Assembly (NCBI GenBank): GCA_963755815.1
Contig: CAVWLF010000011.1
Coordinates: 1 to 64,000 of the forward strand
Direction of reading: 5' to 3'
Length of the DNA: 64,000 nucleotides
Source of the DNA: Palsa-506 sp963755815
Lineage (GTDB): Bacteria; Actinomycetota; Actinomycetes; Streptosporangiales; Streptosporangiaceae
Positions 8,028 through 15,186 of the stretch are shown here, one piece after another. Each line of letters opens with the position of its first letter. Position 1 is the stretch's first letter. The notes under the pieces were generated by a model. It made no database searches. It worked only from the letters and a program-made list of their open reading frames with translations, and had not been told where the DNA came from. Both the position numbers and the translations under genes were made by a program.

Positions 8028-9839
8028 TTACGCGGCCAGGGTGGCGTAGCGGCCGTGATCGGCCACCAGGCTGGCATGGGTGCCGGCCTCGATGATGCGG
8101 CCGTGGTCCAGCACGACGATCTGGTCCGCGTTGCGCACGGTGGACAGCCGGTGGGCGATGGTGATGGTGGTGCGGCCCGCGGCGAGGGCGTCGAAGGCCA
8201 GCTGGACGGCACGCTCGGTCTCGGTGTCCAGGGCGCTGGTGGCCTCGTCCAGCACGAGCACGCGCGGGTTGCGCAGCAGGGTCCGGGCGATCGCGATGCG
8301 CTGCTTCTCGCCGCCGGAGAACCGGTGCCCGCGGGAGCCGACCATGGTGTCGTAGCCGTCCGGCAGCCCGGCGATCAGGTCGTGGATCTGGGCGGCGCGG
8401 GCGGCGTCCTCGATCTCGGCATCGGTGGCCTCGGGCCGGGCGTAACGCAGGTTCTGCCGCACGGTGGTGTGCAGCAGGTAGGTCTCCTGGCTGACGACGC
8501 CCACGATCGCGGCGAGGTCGGCCAGCCGCAGGTCGCGGATGTCGATTCCGTCGATCCGGACGCTGCCTGCGGCCGGGTCGTACAGCCGGGCAATCAGCGA
8601 GGCGACGGTCGTCTTGCCGGATCCGGTCTCGCCCACCAGGGCGAGCGTGCTGCCCGCGGGCACGTCGATGTCAACATTATTAACGGCGGCCCGGTCGGCA
8701 CCTGGGTAAGTAAAGCTGACGCCCTCGAGCTGGACGTGGCCGGTGATCCGGGCCGGGTCGATCTCCACCGGCCGGGCCGGGTCGCTGACATCGACCGGCA
8801 GGTCGAGGTAGTCGAAGATCCGCGCGAACAGCGCGAGCGAGCTGATCACCGAGACGCTGGTACTGAGCAGGCCGGTGACCGGCCGGAAGAGGCTGCCCTG
8901 CAGCGTGGTGAACGCGATCAGGGTGCCGATGGTCATCGCGCCGGCGGTGAGCGGCAGGCCGGCCGCGAGGTAGATGATCGCCGGGATCGCGGCGAAGACG
9001 ACGGTCAGCGAGGCCATCCGCCATCGCCCGGCCAGCTGGGAGCGCAGCTCCAGGTCGATCAGGCGGGACGAGGAGGCAGTGAACCGCTGCACCAGGGCCG
9101 GGCCGGCGTCCATGGTCTTGGCCAGCTGGACGGCGTTGATCGACAGCCCTTCCTCGATGATGACGTTCAGGTCGGCCAGCTCGCGCTGCTGCTCGGTGGT
9201 GATGGCCCGGCGCATCCGGGCGACCCGGCGGGTCAGGTAGATGGCCGGCGGCATGACCACCAGCGAGATGAGGGAGAGCCGCCAGGACAGCACGACCATG
9301 GCCACGGCGGTGGCTACCGCGGTGGTGACGTTGGCGGCGATCGACGTCGCGGTCGAGGTCACCACGGACTCCATCCCGCCGATGTCGTTGGTGATGCGGG
9401 ACTGGACCTCGCCGGCCCGGGTGCGGGTGAAGAAGGCGACCGACTGGCGCTGCAGGTGGGCGAAGACGCTGGTGCGCAGCCCGTGCATGACGTGCTGGCC
9501 GACCTTCGTGCTGATCCAGGTCTGGATCACGCCGAAGGCCGAGGTGATGGCGGCGACGGCGATCATCCCGGCGACCAGCCAGGCCAGCAGCCGCACGTTC
9601 TTGTCCGGCAGCGCGGTGTCGATGACCGCGCGGAGCAGGAACGGCGAGGCCAGCCCGACGACGGAGGACGCGGCGATGATCGCGGTGACGATGGCCAGCT
9701 GCCAGCGATACGGCTTGAACAGCTGCCCGATCCGGCGCAGGGACACCTCACGGGCCTGCGTCTTCTCGGCGGCGGTGACCGTCCTGGATCCGCGATGCCG
9801 GGCGCTGCTGATGTCTCGGTTCGGGTTGGGGGGTGCCAA
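8028..9839 (-). CDS. ABC exporter, fused permease/ATPase half-transporter
   Basis: 603 residues. An N-terminal six-helix type I exporter domain (about residues 45-340, including LLAWLVAGMIAVAAITSAF) is followed by an ATPase domain with Walker A GETGSGKTT, signature FSGGEKQRIAIAR, Walker B VLVLDEATSALD and H-loop IAHRLSTV. Such proteins dimerise to export drugs, lipids or peptides. It is divergent from a MarR regulator at 9971, with an inverted repeat between them, which suggests drug-responsive control. Substrate is not predictable from sequence. Confidence 0.93.
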   Translation of the reverse strand: MAPPNPNRDISSARHRGSRTVTAAEKTQAREVSLRRIGQLFKPYRWQLAIVTAIIAASSVVGLASPFLLRAVIDTALPDKNVRLLAWLVAGMIAVAAITSAFGVIQTWISTKVGQHVMHGLRTSVFAHLQRQSVAFFTRTRAGEVQSRITNDIGGMESVVTSTATSIAANVTTAVATAVAMVVLSWRLSLISLVVMPPAIYLTRRVARMRRAITTEQQRELADLNVIIEEGLSINAVQLAKTMDAGPALVQRFTASSSRLIDLELRSQLAGRWRMASLTVVFAAIPAIIYLAAGLPLTAGAMTIGTLIAFTTLQGSLFRPVTGLLSTSVSVISSLALFARIFDYLDLPVDVSDPARPVEIDPARITGHVQLEGVSFTYPGADRAAVNNVDIDVPAGSTLALVGETGSGKTTVASLIARLYDPAAGSVRIDGIDIRDLRLADLAAIVGVVSQETYLLHTTVRQNLRYARPEATDAEIEDAARAAQIHDLIAGLPDGYDTMVGSRGHRFSGGEKQRIAIARTLLRNPRVLVLDEATSALDTETERAVQLAFDALAAGRTTITIAHRLSTVRNADQIVVLDHGRIIEAGTHASLVADHGRYATLAA

Positions 9840-9925
9840 GGGCTTACTCGATTCTGCCGGTGCGGGCCGCGCTTCGGATGCGGTGGCCCGGGGTGAGGTA
9901 GCTGCTCCGGCTGATTGCTGAGGCT

Positions 9926-9940
9926 ACCTCAATATGAGGT
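9926..9940. promoter_or_regulatory. Inverted repeat between ABC exporter and MarR genes
   Basis: ACCTCA-ATA-TGAGGT, a perfect 6-base inverted repeat with a 3-base centre, sits 30 bases before the GTG of the MarR gene and about 90 bases before the exporter start. The position and symmetry fit a MarR-family operator controlling both genes; this is inferred. Confidence 0.55.
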
Positions 9941-9970
9941 TACAACAGGAATCGCTGGTAAGCTATTCCG

Positions 9971-10417
9971 GTGACCGAGGATCGTGACGCGGCCGGCCGG
10001 CCCGACACCGGCGGCGACGAGCCGATGTCGGAGGCGTTCTGGGCCGTCGCGCGGCGGCTGCGCGAAACATCCCAGGAGGCCCTGGCCCCCTGGGACATCG
10101 CCCCTTCGCAGTTCCGCGCGCTGCGCGTGCTGAAGCGGCACGGGGTGATGCGCCTCTCCGAGCTAGCGGATCACCTGCGCATCGCGGCGCGCTCGGCCAC
10201 CGAGGTCATCGACGCCCTCGAAGCCCGGCACCTGGTCGGACGGCGGCCCGATCCGGCCGATCGGCGGGCCACCCTGGTCGAGGTGACCGAGCACGGCATC
10301 AGCGTCCTGGACGCGGTCAGCGCGGCCCGCGGAACCGAGGCCGAACGCGTCTTCGGCCGGCTCAGCCCGGCGGACCGCGCCGACCTGACCCGCATTCTCC
10401 GCAAGCTCCAGGACTAA
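9971..10417 (+). CDS. MarR family transcriptional regulator
   Basis: 148 residues from a GTG at 9971. The winged helix-turn-helix is visible as LSELADHLRIAARSATEVID (about residues 62-81) followed by the wing RRPDPADRRATLVEVTEHG, the conserved D-x-R-D/R signature of MarR proteins. It is divergent from the ABC exporter and probably represses it until a drug-like ligand binds. Ordinary codon use and length for the family. Confidence 0.9.
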   Translation: MTEDRDAAGRPDTGGDEPMSEAFWAVARRLRETSQEALAPWDIAPSQFRALRVLKRHGVMRLSELADHLRIAARSATEVIDALEARHLVGRRPDPADRRATLVEVTEHGISVLDAVSAARGTEAERVFGRLSPADRADLTRILRKLQD

Positions 10418-10569
10418 CCCGCTACCGGCGAGGAGACACGGGGCCGCCGCAGGTCGGCCGAGGGTGGAGCGGATTGACCCGGCGGAGGTGAGCGGACTGA
10501 CCCGGCGGAGCCGGGAGACCGGCGGAAGTCGCGGCCCTGGCCGGGCTGGGTTCGTCGTACGCTGGCGGC

Positions 10570-11049
10570 GTGAGCGGCAGCGCGACGACCCGGGCAGTGG
10601 CCGTGGACCTGCTGCCGCACTTGCGCCGGGCCCGGGACCACATCGACCGTCATTATCAGCTGGCGCTGGATCTCGACCAGCTCTCGGACGTCGCCGGGGT
10701 GTCGAAGTACCACTTCGCCCGCAGCTTCGGGGCGGTGTACGGCGAGGCGCCGGTCCGCTATCTCACCCGCCGCCGGATCGAGCGGGCCCAGGACCTGCTG
10801 CGTTCCGCCAACCTGACCGTGACCGAGGTGTGCATGCTGGTCGGGTTCGCCAGCCTCGGGTCGTTCTCCTCCCGGTTCACCCAGCTGGTGGGGGAGAGCC
10901 CGACCGCCTACCGGGACCGGTGGGCCGCCCGCGGCGGCCCGCGTGTCCCCGGGTGCTACCTGTTCATGCGCGGGGTGCTGGACCCGGCCAGCACCGCGGG
11001 ATCCAGTACCGCGGGACGCGCCGCCGCCCGGCCGGATCGCGCAATCTGA
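10570..11049 (+). CDS. AraC family transcriptional regulator (DNA-binding domain only)
   Basis: 159 residues from a GTG at 10570. Both helix-turn-helix motifs of the AraC domain are present: LDQLSDVAGVSKYHFARSF (about 35-53) and VTEVCMLVGFASLGSFSSRF (about 83-102), followed by GESPTAYRDRW. There is no separate ligand-binding domain, so it is a short AraC protein. The C-terminal 40 residues are Ala/Arg-rich and poorly conserved in type. The next gene, a VOC protein 39 bases downstream in the same direction, is a common partner and a likely target or operon mate. Confidence 0.88.
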   Translation: MSGSATTRAVAVDLLPHLRRARDHIDRHYQLALDLDQLSDVAGVSKYHFARSFGAVYGEAPVRYLTRRRIERAQDLLRSANLTVTEVCMLVGFASLGSFSSRFTQLVGESPTAYRDRWAARGGPRVPGCYLFMRGVLDPASTAGSSTAGRAAARPDRAI

Positions 11050-11088
11050 GAGAAGCGCCGGCCGGCCGCCCGCGCCTACGATCGAGAC

Positions 11089-11517
11089 ATGATCACTAAC
11101 ATCTCGCTGAACACGGTCTACTGCCTGGACCAGGACGAGGCACGCGCCTTCTACGTCGACAAGCTGGGCTTCGAGCCGCGCACCGACATCACCATGGGCG
11201 AGGGTTTCCGCTGGGTCACCGTCGGGCTCCCGAGCCAGCCCGAGCTCGAAGTCACGCTGATGACGCCGGGTCCGCCGCTGGACGACGAGGCCGCGGACTT
11301 CATCCGGCGTCAGCTCGGGAAGGGCCAGCTGGGCGGGCTGGGGCTGCGGGTCGACGACTGCTTCAAGACCTACGAGGAGCTCAGTGCCAAGGGCGTGGTC
11401 TTCCTGCAGGAGCCCTCGGACCGGCCGTACGGCGTCGAGGCCATCATCCGCGACAACTCGGGCAACTGGCTGGTGCTCGTCGAGCCCCGGGAGTTCACTC
11501 CGGGGGACTTCGCCTGA
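11089..11517 (+). CDS. VOC (glyoxalase/dioxygenase fold) family protein
   Basis: 142 residues. Two beta-alpha-beta-beta-beta modules are visible, starting at ISLNTVYCLDQDEARAFYVDKLGF and ending with the metal-ligand-type segment IRDNSGNWLVLVEP. Proteins of this size act as glyoxalases, fosfomycin- or bleomycin-resistance-like binders, or dioxygenases; the substrate cannot be told. Pairing with the upstream AraC regulator is a frequent actinobacterial arrangement. Start ATG 11089. Confidence 0.87.
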   Translation: MITNISLNTVYCLDQDEARAFYVDKLGFEPRTDITMGEGFRWVTVGLPSQPELEVTLMTPGPPLDDEAADFIRRQLGKGQLGGLGLRVDDCFKTYEELSAKGVVFLQEPSDRPYGVEAIIRDNSGNWLVLVEPREFTPGDFA

Positions 11518-11647
11518 CCGGCGCCCGGCCCGGTTAGCAGCGCGGTTCGCGGCTGGCGCCGGGTGCCCCGTTTCAAGGTGTCCTGATCACCTGGCCGGGG
11601 GCAGCGCCCCTGCTTGAACGACCCTGCCGAGGGTATGGCCCGGCACC

Positions 11648-12904
11648 ATGAACGCGGTGCAGAAGGCGCAGCACGCCGTCGATCGGTTCCAGCAGCGGCG
11701 GCCCTGGCTCGGGTATGTGATCGGCGCCTGGAAGAAGTTCGGCGACGACCAGGCCGGCAACCTGGCCGCGCTGGTGTCCTACTACGCGTTCGCGTCGATC
11801 TTTCCGCTGCTGCTGGTCCTGTACACCGTGCTGGACCTGGTGCTGCGCGGCAACCCGAAGCTGAAGAACGACCTGCTGAACTCCGCCTTCTCGCAGTACC
11901 CGCTGATCGGCGGCCAGCTGCGCAGCCACGCGCACTCGCTGAGCGGCACCGGGGTCGCGCTCTTCATCGGCATTGCCCTGACGCTGTTCGGCGCACTCGG
12001 GGTGGCCAGCGCCATCCAGAACGCGCTGAACACGGTCTGGGCGGTGCCCTACACGCGGCGGCCCGGGTTCCCGTTGTCGATACTGCGCAGCGTCGGGCTG
12101 ATCCTGGTCATCGGGCCGGGCCTGATCATCACGATCACCCTGTCCAGCTACGCCGGCGGGACCGGGCACGTGATCTCGGGCGCGGGCGCGCGCATCGGCG
12201 CGCTGCTGGTCTCGCTGGCGCTGAACGTCGGCGTGTTCTGGCTGGCGTTCCGGGTCGGCACCGCCAAGGAGGTCCGGATGCGGGACATGCTGCTGGGCGC
12301 GGTGATCGCCGCGATCGGCTGGCAGGTGCTGCAGTACTTCGGCGGGTACCTGATCGGCCACCAGCTGAAGACCAACTCCGCTTACGGCACCTTCGGCGTG
12401 GTGCTGGGCCTGCTCGCCTGGTTCTACCTGCAGGCGCAGCTCACCTTGTACGCGGCGGAGTTCAACGTCGTGCGGGCCCGCCGGATCTGGCCGCGCAGCA
12501 TGTTCCCGCCGCCGCTGACCGACGCCGACGTGCGCGCCTACCAGATGTACGCGGCCGCCCAGCAGCGCCGCCCCGAGCTGGCGGTCGTGCTGCAGCGCTC
12601 CGGCGAACCCGATCGGCCGGATCAGCCAGCCGTTCCGGTCACGACGGCCGCGATCGGTTCCGGGGCGGCGGTCAGCACCGCGCCAGCCGCGGTCAGCGTG
12701 ACGAGTCCTGCCGGGACTGCGGCCGGGACAGCGCCTGGCTCAGCGGCCGCTCCGGCCGGGACAGCGCCTGACTCAGCGGCCGCCGCGGGCGCCGCCGTCC
12801 GTCCGGCCGCGCCGCGCGGTACGGCCATGAAGACCGGCTCCACGCTCCTGCTCGGGCTGGCCGGCGGCATCGCCCTCGGAAAGGTCCTCTGGCCGCGCGG
12901 ATAA
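11648..12904 (+). CDS. YihY/BrkB family inner-membrane protein
   Basis: 418 residues. The YihY/BrkB core (about residues 20-290) shows six hydrophobic helices, including LAALVSYYAFASIFPLLLVL and AWFYLQAQLTLYAAEFNVV, the latter being the family's last-helix motif. The family is of uncertain function (formerly annotated RNase BN). The C-terminal ~110 residues are Ala/Pro/Thr-rich; DNA at 12721-12786 is two near-identical 33-base units (11 codons each). The last 132 bases overlap the convergent M20 peptidase gene. Confidence 0.9.
   Translation: MNAVQKAQHAVDRFQQRRPWLGYVIGAWKKFGDDQAGNLAALVSYYAFASIFPLLLVLYTVLDLVLRGNPKLKNDLLNSAFSQYPLIGGQLRSHAHSLSGTGVALFIGIALTLFGALGVASAIQNALNTVWAVPYTRRPGFPLSILRSVGLILVIGPGLIITITLSSYAGGTGHVISGAGARIGALLVSLALNVGVFWLAFRVGTAKEVRMRDMLLGAVIAAIGWQVLQYFGGYLIGHQLKTNSAYGTFGVVLGLLAWFYLQAQLTLYAAEFNVVRARRIWPRSMFPPPLTDADVRAYQMYAAAQQRRPELAVVLQRSGEPDRPDQPAVPVTTAAIGSGAAVSTAPAAVSVTSPAGTAAGTAPGSAAAPAGTAPDSAAAAGAAVRPAAPRGTAMKTGSTLLLGLAGGIALGKVLWPRG
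12721..12786. repeat. Two tandem 33-base units inside the BrkB tail
   Basis: Two direct copies (12721-12753 and 12754-12786) differing at few positions, both starting GGCCGGGACAGCGCCTG. They encode an 11-residue Ala/Gly/Thr/Pro repeat in frame, so they lengthen the disordered tail without breaking it. Confidence 0.7.
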
Positions 12905-14329
12905 GCGCGACGGACCCTCCGGGGATTCCTTTGCTCCGCTCGCGCGCGGGTGGCCGGACGGCTCGCCGAGATCCCAGAACAGCCCGGCCATCAGCTGCAA
13001 TGCCTCACGGGCCAGCGGGGCGAGCAGATGCTCGTCGGGGGCGTGCTGGGCGCAGGCCGGGTAGGAGTGCGGGATCCAGATGGTCGGCAGGGCGAGTTCG
13101 TCGGTGAACACGTCGTTGGGCAGGCTGCCGCCGAGGTTGGGCAGCAGCGCAGGCCGGGCGCCCGCGGTGCGTTCCAGGGAGGCCAGGGCGAACCGGACCC
13201 ACGGGCCGTCCGGATCGGCGCGGCTGGCGTTCATCACCTCGCCCGGCTCTATCGCGACCATCGCGAGGCCGCGCTGATCCAGGTGACCGCGCAGGGCCGC
13301 CGTCATGCCCGCGATGTCGGTGCCGACCACGAACCGGAGCTGGCATCCAGCATGCGCCGAGCCGGGGATGGCGTTGACCGGGGTGTCCGGGTTCCCGGCG
13401 GCCAGGGACAGCACCTCGAGCGTGTTCCAGCCGGTCAGCCGCTCGGCCGGGGTGAGCCCGGGCTCACCCCAGTCGTCGTCGATCTCCGGGTCACCGGGGC
13501 CGCCGCCGACTCCGATCGTGCGCAGCGCGGCCCGGACGGCCGGCGGGATGGGCGGCGGCCGCAGGCCGGGCACCAGGATCCGGCCGCGGGAGTCCACCAG
13601 GCAGGCCACCGCGCTGGCCAGCACCGTGGCCGGGTTGCGCAGCACGCCGCCCCAGTTGCCGGAGTGATAGGCGCGCTCGCGCAGCGGCACCCGCAGCGTG
13701 AACACCGCCGAGCCGCGCGAGCCGAGGAAGACGGTCGGCCGCGCGGCCGACACCCGCGGCCCGTCCGAGGCGATCAGCACGTCCGCGGCCAGGTCCGCGG
13801 CGTGCCGGGCACAGAATTCCCGCAGCCCCGGCGACCCGGATTCCTCGCTCGTCTCGATCAGGATCACCAGGTTGAAGCCGAGCCGCCCGCCCCGCGCGCG
13901 CAGCACCTGCTCCAGCGCGGCCAGGTTGATGGTGTGCTGGCCCTTGTTATCGGCCGTTCCCCGGCCGTACCAGCGATCCCGCTCCACCGTGACCCGCCAC
14001 GGGTCAAGCCCGGCCCGCCAGCGGTGCTCCTCGGCCAGCACCACATCGGCGTGACCGTAGGTCAGCACCGTCGGCAGCCCGGCCGCCTCCGGCCGGCGCG
14101 CGATCAGCAACGGCCCGCCGCGGTCATCCGGGTTGTCCAGGATCCGGGCCGTGGCGCCGAGCCGGGCCGCCGCCGGAACCATTTCCTGCTCCAGGTACGC
14201 CAGCAGGTCCGCGCGCCGGGCGGCCAGCCCGCTTTCGGTCCGGAACCCCACCCGGCGGGAAAGATCGGCCCGGAAGGCACCCGAGTCGAAATAGTCAGCC
14301 GCCTGAGCAACAGCCACGGACCGGGTCAC
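12773..14329 (-). CDS. M20 family metallopeptidase (dipeptidase-like)
   Basis: 518 residues from a GTG-type or ATG-type start at 14329. The metal site is visible in order: His in YGHADVV, bridging Asp in GRGTADNKGQH, the catalytic Glu pair in ETSEESGS, Asp in ASDGPR, and a final His in the IPHSYPACAQHAPDEH region. A lid/dimerisation domain lies in the middle (about 190-370). These enzymes hydrolyse dipeptides or N-acyl amino acids. The C-terminal ~55 charged residues are antisense to BrkB and probably not part of the fold. Confidence 0.9.
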   Translation of the reverse strand: MTRSVAVAQAADYFDSGAFRADLSRRVGFRTESGLAARRADLLAYLEQEMVPAAARLGATARILDNPDDRGGPLLIARRPEAAGLPTVLTYGHADVVLAEEHRWRAGLDPWRVTVERDRWYGRGTADNKGQHTINLAALEQVLRARGGRLGFNLVILIETSEESGSPGLREFCARHAADLAADVLIASDGPRVSAARPTVFLGSRGSAVFTLRVPLRERAYHSGNWGGVLRNPATVLASAVACLVDSRGRILVPGLRPPPIPPAVRAALRTIGVGGGPGDPEIDDDWGEPGLTPAERLTGWNTLEVLSLAAGNPDTPVNAIPGSAHAGCQLRFVVGTDIAGMTAALRGHLDQRGLAMVAIEPGEVMNASRADPDGPWVRFALASLERTAGARPALLPNLGGSLPNDVFTDELALPTIWIPHSYPACAQHAPDEHLLAPLAREALQLMAGLFWDLGEPSGHPRASGAKESPEGPSRLSARPEDLSEGDAAGQPEQERGAGLHGRTARRGRTDGGARGGR

Positions 14330-14442
14330 CAGCCCAGCCGACCACCCCGGCCGGCCGCTGGCAAGCCCCGGCGGGCCGGCGCCCGGCCCGGCTGGCCGCG
14401 CGGTGCGTGGGGGCCGCCGGATGCCCGTTCAGATGACGCAGC

Positions 14443-15162
14443 CTATGCAGGCAGGTCGGCCATGATCTTTCGCAGGTCACCGAAGGTCCTGGCCGTCAGC
14501 GCCGCCGTCATCCGTTCGTCCAGTTCCGCATGCGTGAGCCGCCCCTCGGCGTAGTGGTCGCGCAACCGGGCGGTGACGCGGTCCCGGTCGGCGTCGGAGG
14601 TCCGGATGCGGTCATCTATCGCGGGCGGGGCAGGCCGGGGCGGCGGGCTGGCTGCGGCCCGCTGGAGGCGGCCGTCGGCGTCGTCCAGCCACCGGATCAC
14701 CGAGTCGAGCCGGAACAGCTCGGCCTGGATGGCCAGGGTCAGGCCAAGATTGTGATCGGCCTGGTCCTGCTTGGCCCGGGTCCACTGCCGCATCAGCTCC
14801 ACCAGATGACGGCGGTGCGCCTGGACCACCTCATGCACGTCGGTGCCGGGCACCCGCAGCGCGACCATGATCTTCGCGGTCAGCTCGGCATGGGGCGAGA
14901 CGGCCAGATCCGGGGGCGTGCGCAGCCACCCGGCCAGCTCCCGCTCCCCGTCGGCGGTGATCCGGTATCCCGGCGGCGGGCCGCCGCCGGGATCGCCGGA
15001 CACCACCAGCCCGTCGCGCTCCAGCCGCTGCAGCACCGCGGACACCTGGTCCGCATCCGGCGGCCGCACCTCGCCGGGCCTCGCCGCAAGTTCCTCGCTG
15101 AGCCGCGGGCCGCACCTGGGTCCCGCGCTCAGCAGCGCGAGCAGGGCATACCGGATGCTCAT
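14443..15162 (-). CDS. PadR-type regulator fused to a C-terminal DUF1707 domain
   Basis: 239 residues from the ATG at 15162 (a GTG at 15165 is adjacent). The N-terminal ~80 residues (MSIRYALLALLSAGP, then QVSAVLQRLERDGLV) are a PadR winged helix, somewhat degenerate. The middle is a long helical PadR C-terminal domain (HRRHLVELMRQW, LFRLDSVIRWLDDAD). The last ~55 residues, with RTSDADRDRVTARLRDHYAEGR and ending FGDLRKIMADLP, are a clear DUF1707 domain, normally found at the N-terminus of small membrane proteins. It lies 24 bases after the FtsX stop, as the last gene of a PadR / ATPase / FtsX operon. Confidence 0.85.
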   Translation of the reverse strand: MSIRYALLALLSAGPRCGPRLSEELAARPGEVRPPDADQVSAVLQRLERDGLVVSGDPGGGPPPGYRITADGERELAGWLRTPPDLAVSPHAELTAKIMVALRVPGTDVHEVVQAHRRHLVELMRQWTRAKQDQADHNLGLTLAIQAELFRLDSVIRWLDDADGRLQRAAASPPPRPAPPAIDDRIRTSDADRDRVTARLRDHYAEGRLTHAELDERMTAALTARTFGDLRKIMADLPA

Positions 15163-15186
15163 CACATCACGCGGCCCGGTGCGGTT

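Noticed and set aside
8055..9896. Long open frame on the plus strand opposite the ABC exporter
   Set aside because: Gly/Asp/Ala-rich, no domain pattern; it is the mirror of a GC-rich real gene on the other strand.
12950..14554. 534-residue open frame opposite the M20 peptidase
   Set aside because: No recognisable domain; antisense mirror of the peptidase, whose metal-site motifs are clear.
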